Below, one piece after another: positions 7,828-15,845 of a stretch of 43,649 nt of DNA; position 1 is the first letter of the stretch, and every line of letters begins with the position of its first letter. A program made the position numbers and the translations under genes. This DNA is from Butyrivibrio sp. (GTDB lineage Bacteria > Bacillota > Clostridia > Lachnospirales > Lachnospiraceae). The stretch is taken from assembly GCA_022486625.1 (NCBI GenBank), contig JAKVKH010000031.1, positions 1 through 43,649 of the forward strand, read 5' to 3'. The notes beneath the pieces were generated by a model. The model made no database searches. It was given only the letters and a program-made list of their open reading frames with translations, and was not told the origin of the DNA.

Positions 7828-9237
7828 TTAGTAGGCATTCTTATTCACGAAACCATGAAAAACGGTTCCGAACAGGATTCTGAAGTCAAATCCGATAGTC
7901 CAGTTTTCTATATAATAAATGTCATATTCAATCCGCTTACGAATGGAAGTATCCCCTCTGTAACCGTTAATCTGTGCCCATCCGGTAATTCCGGGCCGTA
8001 CCTGATGCTTCACCATATACCTTGGAATTTCTTCTCTGAATTTTTCTACAAACTGTGGTCGTTCCGGCCTTGGTCCGACAAGACTCATCTTTCCAAACAG
8101 TACATTGAAAAACTGCGGCATCTCATCAATACTTGTTTTACGCAGGAATTTCCCGACCTCAGTAACACGCGGATCATTTCTGGTTGTCCATCCCTTTGCC
8201 TCTTCTTTCTTTTCCTGCACTTCCATTGTTCGAAATTTGTACATCATAAAAGGTCTCCCGCCGAGACCGATTCGCTCCTGCCGGAAGATCACCGGTCCCT
8301 TGCTGCTGCAACGCACTGCAATCGCCGCAGTAATCATAATCGGAGAAAAGAGGATAATTGCAAGAATTGAACCGACAATGTCCATCGCACGCTTAATCAT
8401 TCGGTTCAGTGTATTGGACAAGGGAACATACCTGATATTGATTACCGGCAGTCCCATAATATCTTCTGTATAGGGATTACTCGGGAAAAGGCTGGTATAA
8501 TCCGGTATGAACTTCGTATGAATACCGGATTTCTCACAGACACCAACGAGCTGCTCCAGTCTGTCATAATGATCCAGCGAAAGTGTAATGGTAATTTCAT
8601 CATAACTGTTTTTATCAATAAATTCCGGAAGCTGATCAATCGTTCCGATCACACTGACCCCATGATAAGATGTCCCGACCGGCACATGATTATCCAGAAT
8701 TCCACTGACTGCATATCCCCACTGCGGATTACTGTTAATTCTGGAAATGTACCCCTCTGCCGACCTTGAATAGCCGATCAGAAGTACATGCTTGAGATTA
8801 TAACCTTTCTTTCTGAAATAGCGCAGCACATTTCGAAGCAGTATTCTTGATGCGGAAGTAATTACAATATTGATCATGAAAAAAATGAAAATCATGCTAC
8901 GGGAAAAATCAGGCTGCTTGATCACATAAAGAATCACAATAAAGCAGATCAGTCCGATAATATTTGCCTTGAAAATACTTGCAATCTCATTTCTGATTCT
9001 GGTTGCACGCCTTGGTGTATACAGACTTGTCAGTGAGTAAAGGATCAGATACCCGGGGACCAGAAAATAAAGCGCACTGAAATAGACTCTCATGGAAAGC
9101 GCATATACTCCCGGTTTCTGAGAAGAAAGAGCTGATTCAAATTTCAGATACCAGGCAAGCACATAGGAAAAAGCTACAATACACCCATCGAGCAGAACCT
9201 GAAGTCTGTTAAAATATTTCTGGTTATCCTTAATCAT
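7828..9237 (-). CDS. Undecaprenyl-phosphate hexose-1-phosphate transferase (initiating enzyme)
   Basis: Polyisoprenyl-phosphate hexose-1-phosphate transferase of the WbaP/WcaJ/CpsE type. It starts a glycan by moving a sugar phosphate (often glucose or galactose) from its UDP form to undecaprenyl phosphate. Length is about 469 aa. Seen: four N-terminal membrane segments (about 15-115), a Rossmann-like CoA-binding/NAD-fold domain (LLIGYSRSAEGYISRI, about 155-170), then the catalytic domain with a membrane helix and KFRTM, LRKTSIDEMPQFFNVLFGKM, VGPRPE and RPGITGWAQINGYRG, all hallmarks of the family. The start is taken as ATG at 9237 (MIKDNQKYFNRL, the usual family opening) with AGGTG just upstream, although TTG 9255 and ATG 9252 are in frame. 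It is the only initiating enzyme in the window. Confidence 0.95.
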   Translation of the reverse strand: MIKDNQKYFNRLQVLLDGCIVAFSYVLAWYLKFESALSSQKPGVYALSMRVYFSALYFLVPGYLILYSLTSLYTPRRATRIRNEIASIFKANIIGLICFIVILYVIKQPDFSRSMIFIFFMINIVITSASRILLRNVLRYFRKKGYNLKHVLLIGYSRSAEGYISRINSNPQWGYAVSGILDNHVPVGTSYHGVSVIGTIDQLPEFIDKNSYDEITITLSLDHYDRLEQLVGVCEKSGIHTKFIPDYTSLFPSNPYTEDIMGLPVINIRYVPLSNTLNRMIKRAMDIVGSILAIILFSPIMITAAIAVRCSSKGPVIFRQERIGLGGRPFMMYKFRTMEVQEKKEEAKGWTTRNDPRVTEVGKFLRKTSIDEMPQFFNVLFGKMSLVGPRPERPQFVEKFREEIPRYMVKHQVRPGITGWAQINGYRGDTSIRKRIEYDIYYIENWTIGFDFRILFGTVFHGFVNKNAY

Positions 9238-9306
9238 AAAGCACCTGTGCATCAACCTTATTTTGTCGTCAGATCATTTTATATCATTCCGCTTCATTAT
9301 TCAACT

Positions 9307-10323
9307 TCACTCGCTCACTCTTCGGATACAGTTAACCCAGAGTTCCGCCTGCAGACGGACATATGCCGGAATATGGGTCATTCTGAATGGTACCTTTCTG
9401 TCATGATAGCGGATAATTCTGGAAAAGCCTTCCAACAGCCCCTGTACATAGGCTTTCCCAAGATGTCTTTTTTCAAAATACACAGCTTTAATAAGTATTC
9501 CCATGATAATTAATGGAAGATTTAATATTATCTGTAATACCGTGAAATTCTTATAAATCAGATACAGATTATTTGCAGCAGTCAGCCGCTGTTTGAATTC
9601 ATTGTAGCGAGAACCGCTGCTGGCACTTCCAGCATGATACACAATCGCTTCCGGGTCATAAATATTATCATATCCGTAAATACGCGCCCTGTATCCGATA
9701 TCCATATCTTCCAGGTAACAGAAATGCGCTTCATCAAAATAACCGACAGTTTCAAAACACATTTTTCTGTACATTGCGGCTCCGCCGCACGCTGCCGTAA
9801 TGTACGCTTTTCTGTTATATTCATTACTGCCTTTATCTTTCCCCGGTGTAAACGCCCATCCCAGCGCACAATAATAATCACCACAGTCATCAATCAGATG
9901 ATTTGCGTTCATGGAAAGCATTTTGGCTGCAACGGAAAATGCCCGTTCATGCCTGCACATCGTATGATACAGCTTTTCTACTGCATACTGATCCAGTGTC
10001 GTATCATTATTAAGAAGAAAAACGAATTCGGTAGCAGATGCTTTTATTCCAACATTCACTGCATGGCAAAATCCTGTGTTTTTATCCATCTCAATCAGTT
10101 TAAAAGATAACGTTCTGCCATCCGGCAGAAGCTGACCATCGCGATAATTATTTTCCAGATACTCTCTGCTTCCATCCGAAGAACTGTTATCCACGACAAT
10201 GATCTCCGGAAGCATTGTCTGCTGAAACAGACTTTCCATACATGCCCCGAGATATTTTATTCCGTTGTAATTTGGGATTACAACCGTTACATATCTATTC
10301 TCTGTACCATCTGAGGATCCCAT
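9307..10323 (-). CDS. Family 2 glycosyltransferase (rhamnosyltransferase WbbL-like)
   Basis: GT2 enzyme of 338 aa with a classic GT-A start (VTVVIPNYNGIKYLGACMES), IIVVDNSSSDGSREYL (about 42-57), the DXD region VFLLNNDTTLD (about 106-116), the acceptor-site segment FDEAHFCYLEDMDIGYRARI (ED motif) and a trailing hydrophobic stretch (about 255-280) that may seat it on the membrane. This profile is that of WbbL/RfbF-like rhamnosyltransferases, which often add dTDP-rhamnose early in chain assembly. Its first 37 bases overlap the end of the upstream transferase, so the two are translationally linked. Position just before the initiating transferase suggests it adds the second or third sugar. Donor assignment is inference. 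Confidence 0.88.
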   Translation of the reverse strand: MGSSDGTENRYVTVVIPNYNGIKYLGACMESLFQQTMLPEIIVVDNSSSDGSREYLENNYRDGQLLPDGRTLSFKLIEMDKNTGFCHAVNVGIKASATEFVFLLNNDTTLDQYAVEKLYHTMCRHERAFSVAAKMLSMNANHLIDDCGDYYCALGWAFTPGKDKGSNEYNRKAYITAACGGAAMYRKMCFETVGYFDEAHFCYLEDMDIGYRARIYGYDNIYDPEAIVYHAGSASSGSRYNEFKQRLTAANNLYLIYKNFTVLQIILNLPLIIMGILIKAVYFEKRHLGKAYVQGLLEGFSRIIRYHDRKVPFRMTHIPAYVRLQAELWVNCIRRVSE

Positions 10324-11711
10324 AGTATACGATACCCCCTTTCACGCACGCCCCTGCAGAATGCCATACTCTTCTCCCTGATCTCCTCTTCCTTCCATTC
10401 CATTGGAAGGCTGTGCAGATCACCTGTCCCTGCACAATACGCAGTTCCTGTCAGCTCTTTGTAGAGTTCCCAGCATTCCGGTCTGACCTTCATGCAGCGC
10501 AGATCAACTGCCCAGGCATCCTGCTGAAGCACTGCACGATGCTGAAATCCACCGCTGAAACCGCGTGGAAGTCCCGCATACAGTAGTTGTCCGCTTTCAT
10601 CATAAATACCGCCTGTGATTTTTCCTTTTCTGTCTGTCAGCTTTCCACCGACAATTCCAATATCTGTTCTGGCAGTAAAGATATCCGGCAGGTAAGCAGT
10701 CCGGTAAAAACCGACATGCGGAAGGTCGGTCACTGATACCTGAATTTTCCTGTTTCTGAAATAATCCTCCACTGCACGCCTTCCGGCATCATAGGCATAC
10801 CGTTTGCTCTCCGGGTTGGACGCGGTGGAGCCTTCGTGACATCGCCAGTGATAAAGCACCTTCGGAATATGCACTATACCGCCTTCACTTTTTTTCTCAA
10901 GCGCGAGTGCACAGGTACGAAGGATCACGTCGTAATCCTGGGCTCCATCATAAGCTTTCCTGAATCCCAACTGTCTCAGCACATCGGTACGGAACATGGA
11001 TAAATGACAGATGTAATTATTTGACAGCAGATAATCAGGATTAAAATCCGGCTTTCGATTTGGCTCATAATAACTGCTGTGATCTCCATTGCATTTATCT
11101 TCATCCGAATACAGCAGATAAATTTCATCAGCTTCCGTTTTCCTGCAATCTGCCGTTTTACGTGTGATAATTGCCTCAACCATTTCATACAACGCATTTT
11201 CAGAAAGGAAATCATCATGATCAAGAAGGCAGGAATATTCTCCGGAAGCCAGCTCCAACGCTCTGTTTGTGTTCTCTGATATTCCGTTATTCAATTTCAG
11301 ATGGTTGTATATAATACGGTTGTCATCAGGTGCAATTTCTGCAAGTATTCCTGCGATTTTATTTTCATTTAATTCATTTTCATCTTCAGTTTCCTCAGAA
11401 GGTGTTGCATCTGCCAGAATCAGTTCCCAGTTCCCATAGGTCTGCTTCTGAACCGATTGCAGCAGCTCCCTGAAATACACCGGCGGTGTTTTATAACAGG
11501 GAACAAGAATGCTGATCAGCGGGGCTACCTGTTCCCGCTTCCATACCTCATACTGCATACGCTGCTGCGTGAGAACTGCATCTGTTTCCTCTGCAAAAGA
11601 ATATGGCACATGCTGATCATAAAGCCGTTCCCTGGCTGCATACCATGCTGCTGCAATGCCGTTCCTTTTTGCATATGAAACTGTCTTACCGATGGCTTCC
11701 CTCATGCTCAT
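10287..11711 (-). CDS. Family 2 glycosyltransferase (RfbF/RgpF-like subgroup)
   Basis: GT2 enzyme of about 474 aa. After an N-terminal helical stretch (about 70 aa, containing WYAARERLYDQHVPYSF) comes the GT-A domain: LISILVPCYKTPPVYFRELL, WELILADATPS, NNGISENTNRALELASGEY, the metal-binding LLDHDDFLSENALYEMV, then LLYSDEDKC and FNPDYLLSNNYICHLSMF. The C-terminal 170 residues include a second, partial transferase-like region. The open frame extends to 11756, but the upstream codons lie in a strong inverted repeat (11744-11769) and lack a ribosome binding site. ATG at 11711 or 11705 is more credible, although no site there is strong either. It overlaps the downstream transferase and lies behind the phosphoglucomutase terminator, so it needs its own promoter or read-through. 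Confidence 0.85.
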   Translation of the reverse strand: MSMREAIGKTVSYAKRNGIAAAWYAARERLYDQHVPYSFAEETDAVLTQQRMQYEVWKREQVAPLISILVPCYKTPPVYFRELLQSVQKQTYGNWELILADATPSEETEDENELNENKIAGILAEIAPDDNRIIYNHLKLNNGISENTNRALELASGEYSCLLDHDDFLSENALYEMVEAIITRKTADCRKTEADEIYLLYSDEDKCNGDHSSYYEPNRKPDFNPDYLLSNNYICHLSMFRTDVLRQLGFRKAYDGAQDYDVILRTCALALEKKSEGGIVHIPKVLYHWRCHEGSTASNPESKRYAYDAGRRAVEDYFRNRKIQVSVTDLPHVGFYRTAYLPDIFTARTDIGIVGGKLTDRKGKITGGIYDESGQLLYAGLPRGFSGGFQHRAVLQQDAWAVDLRCMKVRPECWELYKELTGTAYCAGTGDLHSLPMEWKEEEIREKSMAFCRGVRERGYRILWDPQMVQRIDM

Positions 11712-11743
11712 AGTATCTGCGGTTCTCCATTTTCTTCTCATTG

Positions 11744-11769
11744 AAATGAACCGCAATGGCAGTTCATTT
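11744..11769. repeat. Inverted repeat upstream of the GT2 gene
   Basis: AAATGAAC and GTTCATTT form an 8-bp stem with a 10-base loop between the phosphoglucomutase terminator and the GT2 start. Next to it (11776-11794) is an imperfect GC-rich hairpin with a GAGCACGC arm. Both argue that the region above 11711 is untranslated. Confidence 0.45.
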
Positions 11770-11804
11770 TAAAAGAGCACGCTTCGCGCGTTCCGTCATA
11801 AAAA

Positions 11805-11842
11805 AGCACACGAAAACGTTTCAGGATTCTGAATCATGTGCT
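11805..11842. terminator. Bidirectional intrinsic terminator after phosphoglucomutase
   Basis: AGCACA and TGTGCT close the structure and an inner TTCAG/CTGAA stem is inside. On the minus strand six Us follow directly; on the plus strand the stem is followed, after a G, by seven Us. It lies 66 bases after the phosphoglucomutase stop and should end that transcript. Confidence 0.75.
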
Positions 11843-11908
11843 GTTTTTTTCACATGTTCATCATACCATGAACTGTTATCGTGTGCTACTTTCTTCTGAT
11901 CTCAGAAT

Positions 11909-13639
11909 TTACTGAGCGATTACTGCCTTTACTGCCTCAGTCAGTGCATCTTCCTTTTTCTGCGCATCTGCAAGATCTGTTCCCTTCACACCCATATAGA
12001 ACTTGATCTTGGGTTCTGTTCCGGACGGTCTTGCGCAGCACCAGGAATCATCATTCAGTGCAAAATAAAGCACATTCGACTCCGGAAGTCCTGTCTTTCC
12101 CTTTTCATCTGTCTGTACCTTCAGCGTTTCTCCGGTCTTGTAATCTCTGAACTCTTCTACCGTCCATGCGCCGAACCGTTTCGGCGGGTTCTTACGAAGG
12201 CGATCCATCAGCGCTGTAATTTCCCTTGCGCCTTCAATTCCCTTCATGGTGATGGAATACTGGCCTTCCTTGTAATAACCATACTCCTCATACATATCCA
12301 CCATGGCATCCCAGATGGTCTTGCCATGCTTTTTATACCATGCAGCAAGTTCGCACAGCATCATTACCGCCACAACAGCATCTTTGTCTCTCGCATGGGT
12401 TCCCGCAAGGCAACCATAACTTTCCTCAAGGCCGAATACATAATTATAGCTGTGATTCTCCTCAAAGAACTTGATCTGTTCTCCAATGTACTTGAAACCG
12501 GTCAGTACCTCAATGTATTTCAGTCCGTATTTCTCTGCAACTCTTCTGGCCATGTTTGTGGTTACAATTGTTGTTACAAATGCAGGATCCTGCGGCATTG
12601 TATGTGTGGCGGTTCTTTCACGGAGAATGTATTCGCCGATCAGCATACCTGACATATTTCCGGTAAACGGTACATATTCTCCGGTCTTCGTATCCAGTGC
12701 ATATACACCAAGTCTGTCTGCATCCGGATCTGTTGCCAGTACAATATCCGCATGTTTTTCCTTTGCCAGTTTAAGTGCGAGGGTAAATGCCTTTGGATCT
12801 TCAGGATTCGGATAAGCAAGTGTGGTAAAGTCCGGATCCGGAAGTTCCTGCTCCGGAACAACAAACACATTGGTAAAGCCAAGCTCTGACAGAACTCTTC
12901 TGACCGGAATATTTCCGGTTCCATGAAACGGCGTATAAACAATCGTAAATTTATCTGCCATTTCTTTGATAACTTCCGGATGAATGATCTGTTTCTTGAG
13001 TTCGATCATATAGGCATCATCCATTTCTTTGCCGATGATCTCATAAAGTCCGGTCTTTACTGCCGCTTCCTTTGTCATGGTCTTTACTTCATGATAATCT
13101 GTAATTGCCTTGACTTCAGCAATAATTCCATTATCGTGAGGCGGTGTCACCTGTGCACCATCTTCCCAGTATGCCTTATATCCGTTATATTCCGGCGGAT
13201 TATGGCTTGCTGTTACCATAACACCGGCAATGCATCCAAGCCTTCTGAGTGCAAAGGACAGCTCAGGTGTCGGTCTGAGTTCATCAAATACATAAGCCTT
13301 AATTCCGTTTGCTGCAAGGCATCTTGCCGTCTCATCAGCAAATTCCGGAGAAAAACGTCTGCAGTCAAATGAGACAGCCACGCCTCTGCTCTCTCCGCCC
13401 ATCTTCTTAATATAATTTGCAAGTCCCTGTGTTGCCTTACGAACGGTATAGATATTCATACGGTTCGTGCCCGCACCGATGACACCGCGAAGCCCGCCTG
13501 TACCAAATTCCAGTTCCTTGTAAAAACGATCTTCCACTTCATCTGTGTTATTGCGAATTGCCAGAAGCTCCTGCTTTGTCGCATCGTCAAAATAAGAATC
13601 TGAAAGCCAGTACTCCAATTGTTCCTGTGCATTACTCAT
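11909..13639 (-). CDS. pgcA: Phospho-sugar mutase (alpha-phosphoglucomutase/phosphomannomutase)
   Basis: Converts glucose-6-phosphate to glucose-1-phosphate (or the mannose pair), supplying RfbA and CDP- or UDP-glucose synthesis. The 576-aa length matches the PgcA/PGM2-like group of Bacillota. Seen: FGTGGLRGVIGAGTNRMN (about 45-62), the phosphoserine loop TASHNPPEYNGYK (about 142-154), the metal-binding DPDADRLG (about 303-310), the sugar-binding GLEESYG (about 409-415) and the phosphate-binding RPSGTEPKIKFY (about 539-550). A strong GAGGAGG site precedes the ATG. It is flanked on the 3' side by a good terminator and on the 5' side by a 150-base gap, so it is probably its own unit inserted in the glycan locus. 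Glucose-1-phosphate supply is the obvious link to its neighbours. Confidence 0.96.
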   Translation of the reverse strand: MSNAQEQLEYWLSDSYFDDATKQELLAIRNNTDEVEDRFYKELEFGTGGLRGVIGAGTNRMNIYTVRKATQGLANYIKKMGGESRGVAVSFDCRRFSPEFADETARCLAANGIKAYVFDELRPTPELSFALRRLGCIAGVMVTASHNPPEYNGYKAYWEDGAQVTPPHDNGIIAEVKAITDYHEVKTMTKEAAVKTGLYEIIGKEMDDAYMIELKKQIIHPEVIKEMADKFTIVYTPFHGTGNIPVRRVLSELGFTNVFVVPEQELPDPDFTTLAYPNPEDPKAFTLALKLAKEKHADIVLATDPDADRLGVYALDTKTGEYVPFTGNMSGMLIGEYILRERTATHTMPQDPAFVTTIVTTNMARRVAEKYGLKYIEVLTGFKYIGEQIKFFEENHSYNYVFGLEESYGCLAGTHARDKDAVVAVMMLCELAAWYKKHGKTIWDAMVDMYEEYGYYKEGQYSITMKGIEGAREITALMDRLRKNPPKRFGAWTVEEFRDYKTGETLKVQTDEKGKTGLPESNVLYFALNDDSWCCARPSGTEPKIKFYMGVKGTDLADAQKKEDALTEAVKAVIAQ

Positions 13640-13789
13640 GATTGTCTGTCCTCCTCATTCGCACGACTGTCCACCGTGTTCTGATACATTTTTCTATTAC
13701 TGCTCTGTCTCTATATAAAGATATACATGAGAATTTATAAATGCAAGTCTCTGATGAAGACTTTTTGCCTAAAAATGCCTTAAAAATCT

Positions 13790-15823
13790 TTATTGCTCTC
13801 TCAGGCTGCTGTAACCTTCCACATTCAGTGAAAAGTCACTTCTGTCCAATGAAAAGTTCGGATTGTAATATGGATCTCCTTTTTCCAGCACTTCCTTCCA
13901 TTTTGTCCGGAAATGTTCAGATTCCTGATTGTAGCGCTCTGCATTCTGTCCTTCTCTGTCAAGCCCTCTGGAAGCGGATTCATAATGATAAAGCTCCGCA
14001 AACGGTGTAAATACATTCAGATAATTCTTTTCTCTCAGTTTCAGACAGAAATCCACATCATTGAGTGATACAGCAAACGAAGGATCAAATCCGCCAACCT
14101 CATCATATCTGTCACGGGATACCATCAGACAGGCACCGGTCACTGCAGATACATCCTGTGCATAGCACAGGCGCCCCATATAGCCCAGATTCATCCCTTC
14201 CTGACCATAATGGGAATGTCCGGCAGTTCTGTGTGCACCAAGTCCGAGGACAACGCCCGCATGCTGAATTTTTCTATCCGGAAAGTACAGCTTTGCACCG
14301 ACTGCGCCGACATCACTGCGCTGCGCATACATCAGCATCTCTTCCATCCAGTTCACCGTAATGACCTGCGTATCATTATTCAGCAGCAGCAGATACTTTC
14401 CGTCCGAATGTTTCACACCATAATTCATAACATCTGAATAATTGAACTTCTCTTTTTTACCGAAATCCACTACCTTTACAATCTCAGAAAGAGAACCTGA
14501 TTCCAGTTCCCTGTAATAGCTGCGGATTTCCTCTGTTGTGCTTCCGTTTTCCACAATGATGATTTCATAATGATCATAGGTTGACTTCTCATAAATGGAA
14601 GTCAGACAGCGTTTTAAATCCTGCATGTGATCACAGTTTGGAATGATAATGGAGATCTTCGGATTTCCCTCAATTTCATAGGTAATCTTGAAAATCGTCT
14701 CAAATGCACGTGTACTCGTAATTCTGAAATGATCATATCCGTGACGCCGCAGATGATCAGCAACCGCACCTCTCGCCGCTTCAATTGCATAGCTCTTGGC
14801 ATTGATATTGGATGCCGTGGAGCCTGCATGGGATCTCCAGTAATACAGAAGTCTTGGAATATGAACAATGTGCTGCGCCCTGTCCGTCAATCTCAGGATC
14901 ATATCATGATCCTGGCTTCCGTCATACTGTGACCTGAAAAGCTCCGTTCCATCCAGGAGCGTTCTCGCAAATACACTGAAGTGACAGATATAATTATTGG
15001 CTCTGAGATTATCAATTGCATAATCAGGCTTAAAATGCATTGTAATCATATGATTGATGTCATCTCCTGCAAATGTCGTTTCATCACAGTAGATATAGTC
15101 CGCATCCTGCTCATTGATGGCCTTTGCATAATAATACAAAGCCTCCGGATGCAGAATGTCGTCATGATCTACAAGCCCGATATATTCCCCGGTCGCCAGC
15201 TTCAGGCACTCATTCGTATTCCCGGAAATTCCCGTATTTTTTTCCAGTCTGTGGTAGACAATTTTAGAAGTGCCGTCTGCAAGAAGTGCTTCCGGCGCCT
15301 TCTGATATTCTCTGACCATGGTTTCCACATAAGCATGCTCCGGATCAGATCCGTCTGCAAGGCACAGCTGCCATCCGCCATAAGTCTGATGCAGTATGGA
15401 TTCAATCATATCCCGCAGAAATTTCTCCGGCGTGTTATACAGTGGGACCAGTATACTGACCGTAATCATTCTGGGAAAAGATGTATTTCTTTCCTGCGCG
15501 CCTTTTTCCGCATCCGGAAAACTTTCTGTCCCGTAATGTGTCATACATTTGCGTTCCCGCTGCTTATATCTGACCTTGGCAACTACGCCCCGGACTGAAC
15601 CGCAGTTTTTAAGTCTGTCCTTCTGCCGGATCACCCAGTGAATCCCGCCTCTGACCGGTGCAGACGCTTTCCAGATCGGATTATTCTTAATCCTGCTCAG
15701 CTTAAAATCGAGTTCCTGGTTCTTATCCTCAAGTGCCGCTACTTTCTGTGCCAGATCTGCATTTTTCAGCTTTTCACGTTCATAGGCTGCTTTATAATCC
15801 GTTTCATTTCCCTGTTCCGTCAT
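13790..15823 (-). CDS. Two-domain family 2 glycosyltransferase with N-terminal coiled coil
   Basis: About 677 aa. Residues 1-50 form a coiled coil (YKAAYEREKLKNADLAQKVA). The first GT-A domain has VSILVPLYNTPEKFLRDMIE, NTGISGNTNECLKLATGEYI and the metal site LVDHDDILHPEALYY. The second has ISIIIPNCDHMQDLKRCLTS, IIIVENGST, the metal site LLLNNDTQVI, VGAKLYFPDRKIQHAGVV, TGACLMVSRDRYDEVGGFD and NDVDFCLKLREK. Two complete catalytic modules in one chain suggest that it adds two different linkages in sequence, as in polymerising rhamnan and O-antigen transferases. The start is ATG 15823 with AGGAAAGG 9 bases upstream, which leaves 22 bases after the previous gene; the frame is open to 15877. It is the last gene of the exporter/chain-termination block. 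Confidence 0.9.
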   Translation of the reverse strand: MTEQGNETDYKAAYEREKLKNADLAQKVAALEDKNQELDFKLSRIKNNPIWKASAPVRGGIHWVIRQKDRLKNCGSVRGVVAKVRYKQRERKCMTHYGTESFPDAEKGAQERNTSFPRMITVSILVPLYNTPEKFLRDMIESILHQTYGGWQLCLADGSDPEHAYVETMVREYQKAPEALLADGTSKIVYHRLEKNTGISGNTNECLKLATGEYIGLVDHDDILHPEALYYYAKAINEQDADYIYCDETTFAGDDINHMITMHFKPDYAIDNLRANNYICHFSVFARTLLDGTELFRSQYDGSQDHDMILRLTDRAQHIVHIPRLLYYWRSHAGSTASNINAKSYAIEAARGAVADHLRRHGYDHFRITSTRAFETIFKITYEIEGNPKISIIIPNCDHMQDLKRCLTSIYEKSTYDHYEIIIVENGSTTEEIRSYYRELESGSLSEIVKVVDFGKKEKFNYSDVMNYGVKHSDGKYLLLLNNDTQVITVNWMEEMLMYAQRSDVGAVGAKLYFPDRKIQHAGVVLGLGAHRTAGHSHYGQEGMNLGYMGRLCYAQDVSAVTGACLMVSRDRYDEVGGFDPSFAVSLNDVDFCLKLREKNYLNVFTPFAELYHYESASRGLDREGQNAERYNQESEHFRTKWKEVLEKGDPYYNPNFSLDRSDFSLNVEGYSSLREQ

Positions 15824-15845
15824 GCTCTGAAACCTTTCCTGAAAT

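Noticed and set aside
7516..8370. 284-aa plus-strand ORF
   Set aside because: It spans the antisense of two real genes and the gap between them; no domain or ribosome binding site.
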